Shown in pieces: positions 23,095 to 32,196 of a stretch of 41,506 bases of DNA (positions are counted from its first letter, which is position 1; each line of letters begins with the position of its first letter). This DNA comes from an uncultured Acidobacteriota bacterium. Its GTDB lineage: Bacteria; Acidobacteriota; Polarisedimenticolia; Polarisedimenticolales; JAIQFR01. The position numbers and the translations under genes are program-made. The notes under the pieces were generated by a model. It saw only the letters and a program-made list of their open reading frames with translations, made no database searches and was not told the origin of the DNA. Location: the NCBI GenBank assembly GCA_937864465.1, contig CALMJU010000091.1, positions 1 to 41,506 of the forward strand, written 5' to 3'.

Positions 23095-24225
23095 TCATCG
23101 TCCCGCGCGCGCCGCCGCCTCCGCGCTCTCCGGATCGGTCCCGGCGATCTCGCGGCGGATGCGGAGGGCGTCCCCCTCGCGCCCTTCCCGATCGGCGAGG
23201 CACGCAAGCTGCGTCAGGATCTGGAGGCGGAGCCGGCGCGTCCCCTCGGCCGCGGGGAGCGCGTGGAGTCCGCTCTCCCAGTGGGCTCGGGCGGCGGCCC
23301 CGTCGCCGGCGGCATCCATCGCGAGCCCCGCGTGCAGGCGGACCCAGGCGTCGCCGCCGCCGAGGCGCGCCGCGGCTTCGGCGTCGCTCCTCGCCCCCTC
23401 GATGTCGCCGGTCGCGGCGCGGAGGCGTCCCCGGAAGGCGTGCAGGATCGCGGAGTCCCGCGATTCCGGTAGGGCCTCCGCCGGGGGCACGATCTCCGCG
23501 AGCGCCGCCCAGTCGCCGCGCGAGAGCGCCCGGAAGGCCGCCTGGCGGCGAACCCACGGGTCCCGCGGCCACCGGGCCCACGCGTCGTCGAGAGCGTCCT
23601 GGGCCTCGGCCTGGCGCCCCGCCGCGCGCAGCTGTCCGATCCAGGCCGCGCGGGCGGCGGGGGTCCTCGGGATCGCCGCGGCGACCGACTCGCCTCCGGG
23701 CAGGGCCTCGAGGGACGCGGCGAGGCGCGCCGCGGCGGTGGGGTCGTAGTCGAACATCGAGCGCGCGAGATCGAGCGCTTTCCCGGGCTCTCCGGCGCGC
23801 GCCAGCACGCGAGCGGCCGTCTCCACGACCGGGACGGTCACCGGGGCGAGCGCCGCCGCCCTGGACGCGTGAAAGGCCGCGGCGCGGCGCTCCTCGGCGC
23901 TCGCCGCCAGCTCCAGCAGGAGGCTCGCGTACACGACGCGCGTCGCCGCGTCGAGCGGTCGGCGGCCCACGTCTTTGCGAAGCCGGACCGCCGCGTCGCG
24001 CACCTCGGGCGCGCCCGCCCCGCCGTCGATCGCGGCCACGAGCGCCTCCTCCGCGAGGGCGCGGACGTTCCGCGGTTCTCGGGCGGGGCCCGCGCCCAGG
24101 AGGGATGCGAGGGGGGCGAAGGCGAGGATCGCGAGGCCGATCCACGGCGCCCCGCGGCGGTGCGCGGCCCCGTCGGCCCGCGGCGCCTCGCCCCCGCCGG
24201 CGAGCCTCAGCTCCGGGCGCGCCAC
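23095..24225 (-). CDS. TPR-repeat protein with N-terminal hydrophobic segment
   Basis: A 376-residue protein, last gene of the export group. After a short hydrophilic start comes one hydrophobic helix (APWIGLAILAFAPLASLLGAG, about 26-46). A chain of Ala-rich helical pairs follows with TPR character (for example ARVLARAGEPGKALDLARSMFDYDP, only a part quoted; and AWVRLHAGLAMDAAGDGAAARAHW). It is probably membrane-anchored with the repeats in the periplasm. The start is a GTG at 24225 inside the 3' end of the O-antigen-ligase-like gene (19-base overlap); the frame further upstream is merely the shadow of that gene. TPR proteins are frequent in exopolysaccharide export loci, where they scaffold the complex. 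Precise function unknown. Confidence 0.65.
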   Translation of the reverse strand: MARPELRLAGGGEAPRADGAAHRRGAPWIGLAILAFAPLASLLGAGPAREPRNVRALAEEALVAAIDGGAGAPEVRDAAVRLRKDVGRRPLDAATRVVYASLLLELAASAEERRAAAFHASRAAALAPVTVPVVETAARVLARAGEPGKALDLARSMFDYDPTAAARLAASLEALPGGESVAAAIPRTPAARAAWIGQLRAAGRQAEAQDALDDAWARWPRDPWVRRQAAFRALSRGDWAALAEIVPPAEALPESRDSAILHAFRGRLRAATGDIEGARSDAEAAARLGGGDAWVRLHAGLAMDAAGDGAAARAHWESGLHALPAAEGTRRLRLQILTQLACLADREGREGDALRIRREIAGTDPESAEAAARAGR

Positions 24226-25604
24226 GGAAGGCCCAGCATCGTCCCCGCGAGGACCGCCGCGGTGGCGGCGTTCGAGGGGACGTGGAAGTTGAAGTCCACG
24301 AGGGAGTGGAGGACGGCGGCGAGGATCCCGGCCGCCATCCCGGCAGCGACCGGGCCTCCGGCGCCCCCGAGCCCCCACACCGTGCGCCTCAGGACCGGGG
24401 CGGCGAGCAGAAGGAGGAGCGCGAGGCCGACGACGCCTCCCTCCGAGAGGACCTGCAGGGGGTCGCAGTGCGCATGCAAGAAGAGATGCCGCACGTCGGG
24501 CGAGCGAAAGAGTGGATAGGCGGAAGCGAACGTTCCGAACCCCGTGCCGACCGCGGGGAACGCCGCGACCATGGACAGCGTGTCGCCCCAGACCGTGCCG
24601 CGGCTTCCCGCTCCCGTGATCTCCTCGGGGACCCGGGCGTAGCCCTCCGCCAGGCGCTCGGCGCCGATCTGGGCGAGGGGGACGGCCGCGATCGCGAGGA
24701 CGATCGCCGCCGCGGCGAGGCGGGCGCCCAGCCGGCGCCGTCCCGAGGCCGCGAACGTCGCGACGATCCCGACCGCGCCGACGGCGATCCCGGCTCGGGA
24801 CAGGGAGAGCAGGAGCCCCGACAGCCCGACGAGCGCGAGGAGGCCGAGGAGGAGCGCGCGTGCGCCTTCGCCGCCGACGAACCGCGCGAGCCCCGCCCGC
24901 TCCCCGGGCCCGCCCTTCCACACCGAGATCGCGAGCCCGATCCCCGCAGGGAGCGCCATCGCGAGAAGGCCCGCGAAGTGGTTCTTGTTCACGAAGGTGC
25001 CCGAGGCGAGCCTCCCCGATCCCGCGGCGTCCAGGGTTCCGTGGAGTCCCTGGATCGCGGCCGTCGCCAGGAGCGCCAGGGCGACGCCCCGCGGCCCGCG
25101 CTCCGCGGCGACCGCGGCCGCAACGAGGAGCAGCGCGGCGAGCGCCGCCCCGGTGCGAAGCGCCGACGCGGTCGCGCCGGCGTCCACGGAGAGCGTGGGA
25201 AGCGGGTCGAGCGTCGCCGGATCCCGGCCGAGCAGCCGGGCCTCGGAGGCCGCGGCCCCGGCGGGAGGGCGCGGCTCCGTCCGCACCTCGAGCGCGCGAG
25301 GAGAGAGGGCGCCGACGACTCCCGCTCCGAGCGGAAGAGCCTGCGCCGCAGCGAGGAGGAGAAGCCCCAAGGCGCCGGCGAGCGCCGTCCGCGGGGGGAG
25401 GACGACGGAGCGGCGGGCCGCCAGGACGATCCACGACAGCCCGAGGGCGAGGGAGGCGATCTCGAGGGCCGTCCGGGCCGGCTCGCGCACCGACCCCTCG
25501 GGGAGGGGTGCGAGGACGAGGATCGCCGCGACGCCGATCTCGAGCGCGAGCAGGAGGCCGAGCCCCGTTCTCGCCTCGCGGGCCGTGGCCTCGTCCCGTT
25601 CCAT
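24207..25604 (-). CDS. O-antigen ligase / Wzy-type polymerase family membrane protein
   Basis: A 465-residue integral membrane protein with about eleven hydrophobic segments and the large periplasmic loop of the Wzy_C (O-antigen ligase) family. The conserved region reads NKNHFAGLLAMALP near residue 205, then a loop with VWGDTLSMVAAFPAVGTGFGTF, HLFLHAHCDPLQVLSEGG and the late VDFNFHVPSN, all typical of the family. It either polymerises lipid-linked repeat units or ligates chains to an acceptor. Next to Wza- and Wzc-like genes, polymerisation of an exopolysaccharide is the likelier role. It begins 30 bases after the autokinase stop and overlaps the next gene by 19 bases. Ligase and polymerase cannot be told apart from sequence. 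Confidence 0.88.
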   Translation of the reverse strand: MERDEATAREARTGLGLLLALEIGVAAILVLAPLPEGSVREPARTALEIASLALGLSWIVLAARRSVVLPPRTALAGALGLLLLAAAQALPLGAGVVGALSPRALEVRTEPRPPAGAAASEARLLGRDPATLDPLPTLSVDAGATASALRTGAALAALLLVAAAVAAERGPRGVALALLATAAIQGLHGTLDAAGSGRLASGTFVNKNHFAGLLAMALPAGIGLAISVWKGGPGERAGLARFVGGEGARALLLGLLALVGLSGLLLSLSRAGIAVGAVGIVATFAASGRRRLGARLAAAAIVLAIAAVPLAQIGAERLAEGYARVPEEITGAGSRGTVWGDTLSMVAAFPAVGTGFGTFASAYPLFRSPDVRHLFLHAHCDPLQVLSEGGVVGLALLLLLAAPVLRRTVWGLGGAGGPVAAGMAAGILAAVLHSLVDFNFHVPSNAATAAVLAGTMLGLPWRARS

Positions 25605-25634
25605 CCGGGTGCCGCCGCCGCCCGCGGGGCCGCC

Positions 25635-27881
25635 TCAGGCCCGCCGCGAGCCGCCGGCCGCGGTGTCGGGGGCGGACTCTCCGTGGCGCCCGTAGCGGCC
25701 GTAGTAGCGGTAATGCGCGTACCCGCGGCCGGAGACGTCGACGTCGTTGAGCACGATGCCGACCGGCCGGATCCCCGCCTGGGAGAAGCGCTCCGCGGCC
25801 ATCCGCACCGACTGTCGCGCGGTGCGGCCGGCGCGGACTACGAGGATCACTGCGTCCACGACGCTCGCGATGATCACGGGGTCGGCGACCGACAGCACGG
25901 GGGGCGAGTCAAACACCACGTGGTCGTAGCCGCGCTGGAGGAGAAGGGGGCCCGCTCCCGCGAAGATCCCCGCGTTCAGGAGCTCCGAGGGGTTCGGCGG
26001 GATGGGGCCGCTCGGGATGAGGTCGAGTCCTGCGATCCCGGTCGGGACGACGAGCCGAAGGAGGTCGGGCTCCATCCCCGAGAGAAACGTCGTCATCCCT
26101 GCGTCGGAGGGCCTGCCGAACACCTTGTGGAGCCTCGGTCGCCGGAGGTCGGCGTCGAGCAGCGCGACACGGCGGCCGAGCTGCGCCAGCACGACGGCGA
26201 GGTTGATCGCCGTCGCCGACTTTCCCTCCTCGGGGACGGCGCTCGTCAGCAGGATGCGCCCCGGAGGGCTCCCCGCGCTCGAGAGCAGGAGGGCCGTGCG
26301 CAGCTCCCGGTAGGCCTCGGAAACTCCCGCGCCCCCGTCCCGGAAGGCGACGAGGTCCACCGACTCCTCCGGCTCCTGCGCCGCCCGCCTGCGCATGCGG
26401 GCGAGAGGATCGGTCTGGGGCCCGTGCCGCGGGACGACCGCGAGCGCCGGGAGACCGGTCAGGGGCTCGATCTCGGAGGCGGAGGAGATCGTGTTGTCGA
26501 GGTAATCGAGGAAGAACGCGAGGCCGACGCCGAGACCGAGGCCGAGCACGAGGCCCACGGCGAGGTTCAGCCGCTTGTTCGGGCGGAACGGCGCCGCCGG
26601 ACGGCGCGCGCGGTCGACCACCCGGACGTTGCTCGAAGTGGCGTCGAGGTCGCGGAGGCGCGTGGAGAGCGCCATCTCGTTCTGCCGTGAGAGCAGGGCG
26701 GCCAGCGTGTCCCGCTTCTTCCGCACCTCGCTCTGGAGGTTCGCGAACTCCACGGAGTCCCGCCGCAGGGCCTGGGCCTCGTGCTCCCGCTCGGAGACGA
26801 GCGTGTCCAGGTTCGCGACCTCGGCGGCGGCCCGGCGGCGCTCGGATTCCGCCGAGAGGACGACCTTGCGGGCGATCTCGGCCGTTTCGAGGTCGAGCCG
26901 GGTCCGGCTCTGCTCGAGGCGCGAGCGGAGCTCCTGCACCCCCGGCCAGTCGTCCTTGAACCGGCGGGCCTTCTCCGAGAGCTCGGCCTCGACCGAGGCG
27001 TACTCCTGCTTGAGCCGGGCGATCAGCTCGGAGCGAAGGACTTCGGGAAGCCCCTCGGGAGGCGCCGAGGCGACCGCCCGCCACGCGGCCTCCGCCCTCG
27101 CCAGCTCGGCGCGCGCCGCGGCCCGCCGGGTCGCGGCGTCCGACAGGGCCTGAATCGTGATGTTGCTCGAGTCGTCGATCGAGACGATGCTCTTGGCCTC
27201 GCCGTACGCCTGGAGCCGCTCCTCGAGGGATGCGATCTCCCGCTTCAGCTCGCCGATCTGGTTGATGAGGAACTCCGACGCCTGGTCCGACGTCGTGTAC
27301 TTCGACTGGATGTTGAACTGGATGTACGCGTCCACGACGCCGTTCGCGACGGTCGCGGACAGGGCCGGGTCGGGCGAGACCCACGAGACGGTCACGAGGC
27401 GGGAGTTGCGGATCGGGATGATCTCCAGGGCCGCGGCGAGCCGGGCCGCCGCGAGGTCCATCGGGTCGCGCCGGCTCCCTCCGGGCGGCCGGGGGAGGAG
27501 GCTTCTGAGGCGCGCGACGAGCCCGGGCCGTGCGGCCTCCTCGGGGGCGAAGGCCGGGTGGTTCAGGAGTCCGAGCCTTTCCACGGCCCGCCGCGCGACC
27601 GCGTCGCTCGCGAGGATCTTGTACTGGGTCTGGTAGAAGTCCGTGTACGCGGACCAGGCGTAGTCCACCGCCGCGACGTCCTTGAAGGTCAGGATGTCGG
27701 GGTTCTGGCGCTCGATCTGGAGCGTGGCCGTCGCACGGTACAGGGGGGTCGCGAGGAACGACGCGACGAGCGCGACGACGACCACGACTCCGACGGAGAG
27801 GTAGACGATCCAGCGCCTTCGCCTCAGGGCCTCCCAGTACTCGAGGAGGTGCTTGCCTCCCGCCGCCGTCTCCTCGCGCAT
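25635..27881 (-). CDS. polysaccharide biosynthesis tyrosine autokinase (Wzc/GumC-Wzc type)
   Basis: A 748-residue polysaccharide co-polymerase fused to a BY-kinase. Residues 20-42 are the first membrane helix, followed by the Wzz-type periplasmic domain (ATLQIERQNPDIL). A long coiled coil (about 190-420) and a second membrane helix near 440 come next. The cytoplasmic kinase has Walker A PEEGKSATAIN (K554), Walker A' LLDADLRRPRLHKVFG and Walker B VVFDSPP. A C-terminal tyrosine cluster (YAHYRYYGRYGRHG) provides the autophosphorylation sites that control chain length and export. Its ATG overlaps the stop of the Wza-like gene by one base (TGATG). All expected elements are present. Confidence 0.94.
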   Translation of the reverse strand: MREETAAGGKHLLEYWEALRRRRWIVYLSVGVVVVVALVASFLATPLYRATATLQIERQNPDILTFKDVAAVDYAWSAYTDFYQTQYKILASDAVARRAVERLGLLNHPAFAPEEAARPGLVARLRSLLPRPPGGSRRDPMDLAAARLAAALEIIPIRNSRLVTVSWVSPDPALSATVANGVVDAYIQFNIQSKYTTSDQASEFLINQIGELKREIASLEERLQAYGEAKSIVSIDDSSNITIQALSDAATRRAAARAELARAEAAWRAVASAPPEGLPEVLRSELIARLKQEYASVEAELSEKARRFKDDWPGVQELRSRLEQSRTRLDLETAEIARKVVLSAESERRRAAAEVANLDTLVSEREHEAQALRRDSVEFANLQSEVRKKRDTLAALLSRQNEMALSTRLRDLDATSSNVRVVDRARRPAAPFRPNKRLNLAVGLVLGLGLGVGLAFFLDYLDNTISSASEIEPLTGLPALAVVPRHGPQTDPLARMRRRAAQEPEESVDLVAFRDGGAGVSEAYRELRTALLLSSAGSPPGRILLTSAVPEEGKSATAINLAVVLAQLGRRVALLDADLRRPRLHKVFGRPSDAGMTTFLSGMEPDLLRLVVPTGIAGLDLIPSGPIPPNPSELLNAGIFAGAGPLLLQRGYDHVVFDSPPVLSVADPVIIASVVDAVILVVRAGRTARQSVRMAAERFSQAGIRPVGIVLNDVDVSGRGYAHYRYYGRYGRHGESAPDTAAGGSRRA

Positions 27882-28822
27882 CAGAAGAACGCCTCCGGAA
27901 CCAGCACGAGGTCGTCCTTCTGCAGGACCGGGTCCTCGGCCTTGCCCCTCTTGATCTTCTTGAGGTTCACCGGGAGCACGACGCGCCGCCCGTCCGGGCC
28001 GGTCCGGATCACCTGGACGCGGCTCTCCGCCGCGCGGTCGGTCGTGCCGCCCGCGAGGGTGACCGCCTTGAGGACGGTCACCGGCTCGGCGCGCGGCACC
28101 TCGTAGAGGTTCGGGTTCCGGACCGCGCCGCTGACGAAGATCCGCACCTTCTCGACGGTCGGCACGTAGATGATGTCGCCAGGCCGGACCGGGAGATTGA
28201 GCGCCGGGTCGGCGTCGTAGACGAGGCGGTCGAGGTCGACCGCGATCCGGCGCGCCGGGCCGTCGTCCTCCTGCCGGAAGACGATGATCTCCTTGCCGAG
28301 GTCCCGGTCGAGGCCCCCCGCCTTCGAGATCATCTCGAGCAGCGTCTTCTCGCCGAGCATCTCGTACGTGTCCGGTTTCTTGACCGCGCCCGAGACGGCG
28401 ACCTTCTTCGACTCGTACTCCTTGATGAAGATCGTGACCTGCGGGTCGCGGACGAACCGCTCCTCGAGCAGCCGGGCGATCTCCTTCTCGAGGTCGCCCT
28501 TGGTCCGGCCCGCCACCAGGAGGCGGCCGAGCAGCGGGAGCGTGATCGAGCCGTCGTCGGCGACCCGGACGGTCTGGTTGAGCTCCTCGAGGTCGAAGAC
28601 GCGGATCTCGAGGAGGTCCTGGCGGCCGACCCGGTAGTCGCCCCCTCCGCGCTGGAGGAGCGGCTCGATCGCCTGCCCGTCCGCCGGGAGGGCGACTAGG
28701 ACGGTTTCCTCCGGATCGGCGGGCGGGTCCGGCTCTCCGGCGACCGGGGGAGCGGCCGCCGCCCCGGCGAGGGCCAGCAGGAAGATCGCGGTCGCGACGA
28801 AAGGCATCGGCGAGTTCTTCAT
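27881..28822 (-). CDS. polysaccharide export protein (Wza family), non-lipidated signal peptide
   Basis: A 313-residue periplasmic/outer-membrane export protein. The Poly_export domain (GDYRVGRQDLLEIRVFDLEE to DPQVTIFIKEY) is followed by two SLBB domains (KKVAVSGAVKKPDTYEM and VRIFVSGAVRNPNLYEV). The signal peptide (FVATAIFLLALAGAAAA) has no cysteine, so unlike E. coli Wza the mature protein is not acylated, and there is no clear C-terminal amphipathic outer-membrane helix. The adjacent beta-barrel protein may supply the outer-membrane pore instead. It is the first gene of the export group, with its own TATACT box, and is coupled to the autokinase. ATG at 28822 with GAGGAAG upstream. Confidence 0.92.
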   Translation of the reverse strand: MKNSPMPFVATAIFLLALAGAAAAPPVAGEPDPPADPEETVLVALPADGQAIEPLLQRGGGDYRVGRQDLLEIRVFDLEELNQTVRVADDGSITLPLLGRLLVAGRTKGDLEKEIARLLEERFVRDPQVTIFIKEYESKKVAVSGAVKKPDTYEMLGEKTLLEMISKAGGLDRDLGKEIIVFRQEDDGPARRIAVDLDRLVYDADPALNLPVRPGDIIYVPTVEKVRIFVSGAVRNPNLYEVPRAEPVTVLKAVTLAGGTTDRAAESRVQVIRTGPDGRRVVLPVNLKKIKRGKAEDPVLQKDDLVLVPEAFF

Positions 28823-28861
28823 CTCGGGCTTCCTCGCGGCGCTCCGGGCCGCGAACTCGAA

Positions 28862-28867
28862 AGTATA
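28862..28867 (-). promoter_or_regulatory. -10 element (TATACT) of the export gene group
   Basis: TATACT runs 28867 to 28862 on the minus strand in the 89-base gap between the beta-barrel gene and the Wza-like gene. The ATG is 39 bases downstream. The -35 region is purely GC and unconvincing. Confidence 0.5.
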
Positions 28868-28911
28868 GCGGATTCCCGCAGGCGGGGCCGGAGCCGCGCC
28901 GCCGGACGCCG

Positions 28912-30126
28912 TCAGTACCCCACGACGGCCCCGAAGCCGAGGACCGTCCTCGACTGGTTCCGGAACTCCTGGGTGGACTCGATCCGCCAGTGCGTGACCT
29001 TCAGGACGTACTCGATCCTCCGGCCGAGGGAGTTCTCCATGAGACGCAGCCGGATGCCGGCCTCCGCCCGGTCGCCGCGGTCCACCCGCTCGGGCGTGAG
29101 GGGGAAGTCGAGGCGCGACCGGGCGCCGCCCAGCTCGATTCCCCACGCGCGTCCGAAGTAGTGGATCGCCTTCAGATCGTACGAGCGGACCAGGTAGTAC
29201 ACGTCGCTCTGGTAGGCGGCGAAGCGCACGTCGCGCCTGCCCTCCGCCACCAGGGTCGTGCCGGAGCCGAGCCGGTAGGCGACCTTCGCCTCGCCGACGG
29301 TGCCCGAGAAGGGGGGCGTCTCCGGGGCCTCGGGGTCGAGGCGGCCGGGGCCGATCTGGATCGTTCCGCTCAGGCGGCCGCCCTCTCCGAAATCGAGCCC
29401 GGGCAGGAGGCGCCGCAGCGTGGCGTTTCGTCCCATCTCGGCGCTCTCGAAGGCCACGTCGAGGCTCTCCGCCTCGAGCAGCACGCGGGTCCGGCCGAGC
29501 GCGCGATAGCGAACGAGCGCTCGGGCGCCGGTCTCCGTCCGGTCGAGCGACCGCCCGATCGACGGGTTGTCGGGGTCGTCGTATTCCCAGGAGGTCCGGA
29601 CGGTCCCGATCTCGGCGTCGGTGCGCCAGCCGAGATCCAGGAGGAACCCGGCGCCGATCCGGTCCTCGCGCACGTCGGTCCGGGCGTCCACCTGATCGAC
29701 GGGGCGCTCCTTGTACCGGTTTGCGGCGAGGTCGGCGTAGACGCCGAATCGCCGCAGCGGGACCGTCAACCTCCCCGACGCGTACTCGTTCCAGAAGCTC
29801 TGCGAGGACTCCCGTGCGTAGGCCGTGTAGTCGAGCCGCCCGTTCGCGGTCAGGAACGCCCTCCGCCCGAAGAGCACCAGGAAGTCGGCGCGTCCCGAGA
29901 GCGTGCCGGTGTAGTCGCCGACGGCCGGGGCGTCCGTCTTCTGGTAGACGTTGTCGTCGTACCCGACGTTCGTCAGGGCCAGGGACGGCCGGGCGCGCAC
30001 CGGCCCCCAGCGGAGATAGCGGCCGAGATCGGGCGGCTCGAGCGGGTCCTGCTCCGCCCGGGCGCCTCCTCCCGCGACGCACAGCGCCGCCAGGAAGATC
30101 GGGGACAGCGAACGAATTCGCTTCAT
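28912..30126 (-). CDS. outer-membrane beta-barrel protein of the exopolysaccharide locus (BBP2-like)
   Basis: A 404-residue secreted protein with a signal peptide (LSPIFLAALCVAGGGARA). The mature part consists of alternating amphipathic beta-strands ending in an aromatic-rich strand (TVLGFGAVVGY), typical of outer-membrane barrels. The opening PSLALTNVGYDDNVY and the regularly spaced strands match the BBP2/EpsL-type barrels found in exopolysaccharide loci. It may be the outer-membrane outlet for the polymer, complementing the non-lipidated Wza-like protein. The ATG overlaps the stop of the RfbD-like gene by four bases (ATGA), so it is translationally coupled to a cytoplasmic sugar enzyme. Family call by pattern, not by alignment. 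Confidence 0.75.
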   Translation of the reverse strand: MKRIRSLSPIFLAALCVAGGGARAEQDPLEPPDLGRYLRWGPVRARPSLALTNVGYDDNVYQKTDAPAVGDYTGTLSGRADFLVLFGRRAFLTANGRLDYTAYARESSQSFWNEYASGRLTVPLRRFGVYADLAANRYKERPVDQVDARTDVREDRIGAGFLLDLGWRTDAEIGTVRTSWEYDDPDNPSIGRSLDRTETGARALVRYRALGRTRVLLEAESLDVAFESAEMGRNATLRRLLPGLDFGEGGRLSGTIQIGPGRLDPEAPETPPFSGTVGEAKVAYRLGSGTTLVAEGRRDVRFAAYQSDVYYLVRSYDLKAIHYFGRAWGIELGGARSRLDFPLTPERVDRGDRAEAGIRLRLMENSLGRRIEYVLKVTHWRIESTQEFRNQSRTVLGFGAVVGY

Positions 30127-30965
30127 GGCCGCCGCTCCCCGAGGAAGGCGGCGAGGGCCTCGCGCCAGGGGCGGAGGGGGGCTCCTGCGGCGAGCGCCTT
30201 CGAACAGTCGAGGACGGTCCTCCGGGGGGGACGGCTCGCGCGCGGCCAGTCCGCGCTCGTGATCGGCTCGATCGGAACGCCGGCCCTCCCCGAGAGGTCG
30301 AGCGCGGCGCGCGCCATCTCGAACCGGGAGCAGCCGCCGAGGCCCGCCGCGTGGTAGACGCCGTGGGGCGTCCGCGCCACGAAATGGAGGATCGCGGCCG
30401 CCAGGTCCTCGGTCCACGTCGGCGAGGACGTCTCGTCGGCGACGACCCGGAGCGCCCTGCCCGAGTCGGCGGCCTCCAGGATCCTGTGGACGAAGTTCCT
30501 CCCTCCCGCCCCGTACAGCCAGGCGGTTCGCACGATCCACGAGCGGGGCTGGAGGCGTATCGCGATCTCCTCGCCGTCGAGCTTGGAGCGGCCGTAGGCG
30601 TTGACCGGCGCGACCGCGTCGGTCTCCGAGTACGGGCCGTCCTTCTCCCCGTCGAACACCTCGTTCGTCCCGACGTACACGAGGTCCGCGCCGCTCTCCG
30701 CCGCCGCTCCCGCCACGTTCTCCGTCCCTCCGGCGTTGATCGCGCAGGCGAGAGAAGGATTCCGCGCGCACCCGTCGACGTCGGTCATCGCCGCGCAGTG
30801 GACGACGACCGAGGGCCGCTCCCTCCCGATCGCCTCGCGGACGGCGGCGGCGTCCCGCACGTCCAGCTCCGGAAGGTCCGCCCCCGCGACTTCGCCCCCC
30901 GGAAGCCTTCGCGCGAGCGCGGCGCCGAGCTGGCCGCGGATCCCCGTCACGAACCATCGAGCCAC
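30123..30965 (-). CDS. dTDP-4-dehydrorhamnose reductase-like protein (RfbD family)
   Basis: A 280-residue short-chain dehydrogenase/reductase of the RfbD type, which makes dTDP-L-rhamnose from dTDP-4-keto-L-rhamnose with NAD(P)H. The nucleotide-binding site is VTGIRGQLG, the family pattern HCAAMTDVDGCARNP follows, and the catalytic pair is Y124 and K128 (YGRSK). STxxVFDG appears as GTNEVFDGEKDGPY. No RfbA, RfbB or RfbC gene is present, so the substrate may be made from a distant locus or be another 4-keto sugar. It starts with GTG at 30965 (GAGAGG upstream), 10 bases after the TPR gene, and overlaps the beta-barrel gene. Confidence 0.88.
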   Translation of the reverse strand: MARWFVTGIRGQLGAALARRLPGGEVAGADLPELDVRDAAAVREAIGRERPSVVVHCAAMTDVDGCARNPSLACAINAGGTENVAGAAAESGADLVYVGTNEVFDGEKDGPYSETDAVAPVNAYGRSKLDGEEIAIRLQPRSWIVRTAWLYGAGGRNFVHRILEAADSGRALRVVADETSSPTWTEDLAAAILHFVARTPHGVYHAAGLGGCSRFEMARAALDLSGRAGVPIEPITSADWPRASRPPRRTVLDCSKALAAGAPLRPWREALAAFLGERRP

Positions 30966-30975
30966 GCGGAACCTC

Positions 30976-32187
30976 TCACTCTCCCCCGCCGGTCGCGGAT
31001 TCTACCTTCGACAGCCCGGCGGCGCGGCCCATCTCGCGGAGGCGCCGCGCGGCCGGCTCGGCCGCCGGGTCGAGGCCGATCGCCATCCGGTAGGCGTCGA
31101 AGGCGAGATCCGGCCTGCCGCGCGCCTCCTCGGCGGCGCCGATCGCGGCGTAGAGCCGCGCGCGTGCGCGATCGGTCCCCGGGGTCCGCGACAGGATGGC
31201 GAGCGCGTCGCGGAACCCCCGCACCGCCTCGGGGGGCTTCCCCGCCCGCAGCGCCACGCGGCCCCGGTGCTCGGCGAGCCCCGCGTCTTCCGGCCGGAGC
31301 GCCGCCGCCTGGGACGCCGCGTCGAGCGCCCCCTCCGGGTTCCCCGTCTCGAGCCGCGCCGCCGAGATCTGCCGGAGCCGCTCGGCTTCGACCGAGGGAT
31401 CCGGCAAACGTCCGATCCTCGAGAGCCGGGCTTCGAGCCCTGCCGCCTCTCCCAGCCGGAGGGACACGCTCCCGTAGGCAGCGAGCAGCTCGCCGCCCCC
31501 TTCGCGGATCGACGGCTCGGCGAGCGCAAGCCACTCGCGCCCCGCGCCGTCCTGGAAGTACGCGTCGCCGAGCGCGGAGACGACCGCGGGCGACCGGGGC
31601 AGGGCTTCCGCGATCGCGACCGCCTTCCACGTCTGCGCGCGGAGGAGGCCGACGGCCTGGCGCGCGGAGGAGGGGTCGAGATCGACCGCCCGCCTCAGGT
31701 AGGGGGCCGCGTCGTCGTCCCTTCCCATGCGCAGGAGGAGCTCCCCGAGGCGCATCTGCACCTCCGGCACGCGCGGGGCCATCCGCGACGCGGCCGCGAT
31801 CGTCTCGAGCAGGCGCGAGACCCCCTCCGCGTCCGCCGGGGGGTCGATCTCCCACCGGATCGCCGCGAGCCGCGCGAGCGTCCGGGCCTGCGCCGGGTTT
31901 GCCCCGAGGCTCCGCAGCAGGAGGCGCTCCGCCGCGGCGAGCTCGCGGCGATAGGCATGGAAGCGCGCGGCAGGCGGGAGGGAGCCGTCGTCGAGGGCCC
32001 GAAGCGCCGCCTCGATCCGGCGGTCCGCTGCCTCGCGGAGCGGCCGCGAGGCGGGGCCCGCGAGCCGGCCGAGCGGGCCCCGCGGCTCGAACTCCTCGGG
32101 GGCCACCCGCGCCCGGTACACCTCGATCGAGATCCAGGCGAAGAGCGCGATCCCCAGGAGGGCCGCCGCCCCTGCGGCCTTCCGCAT
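30976..32187 (-). CDS. TPR-repeat protein with N-terminal signal anchor
   Basis: A 403-residue protein. One N-terminal hydrophobic helix (AAGAAALLGIALFAWISIEVY) anchors it in the membrane or is cleaved. The rest is a series of tetratricopeptide-like helix pairs, clearest at about 125-170 (RLGELLLRMGRDDDAAPYLRRAVDLDP, in part) and 290-390. It should face the periplasm. It lies between the sugar dehydratase and the RfbD-like gene with gaps of 9 and 10 bases, so it belongs to the same message. It is distinct from the other TPR protein at 23095-24225. A scaffold role in polymer assembly is plausible but unproven. Confidence 0.75.
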   Translation of the reverse strand: MRKAAGAAALLGIALFAWISIEVYRARVAPEEFEPRGPLGRLAGPASRPLREAADRRIEAALRALDDGSLPPAARFHAYRRELAAAERLLLRSLGANPAQARTLARLAAIRWEIDPPADAEGVSRLLETIAAASRMAPRVPEVQMRLGELLLRMGRDDDAAPYLRRAVDLDPSSARQAVGLLRAQTWKAVAIAEALPRSPAVVSALGDAYFQDGAGREWLALAEPSIREGGGELLAAYGSVSLRLGEAAGLEARLSRIGRLPDPSVEAERLRQISAARLETGNPEGALDAASQAAALRPEDAGLAEHRGRVALRAGKPPEAVRGFRDALAILSRTPGTDRARARLYAAIGAAEEARGRPDLAFDAYRMAIGLDPAAEPAARRLREMGRAAGLSKVESATGGGE

Positions 32188-32196
32188 CGCGCCCGG

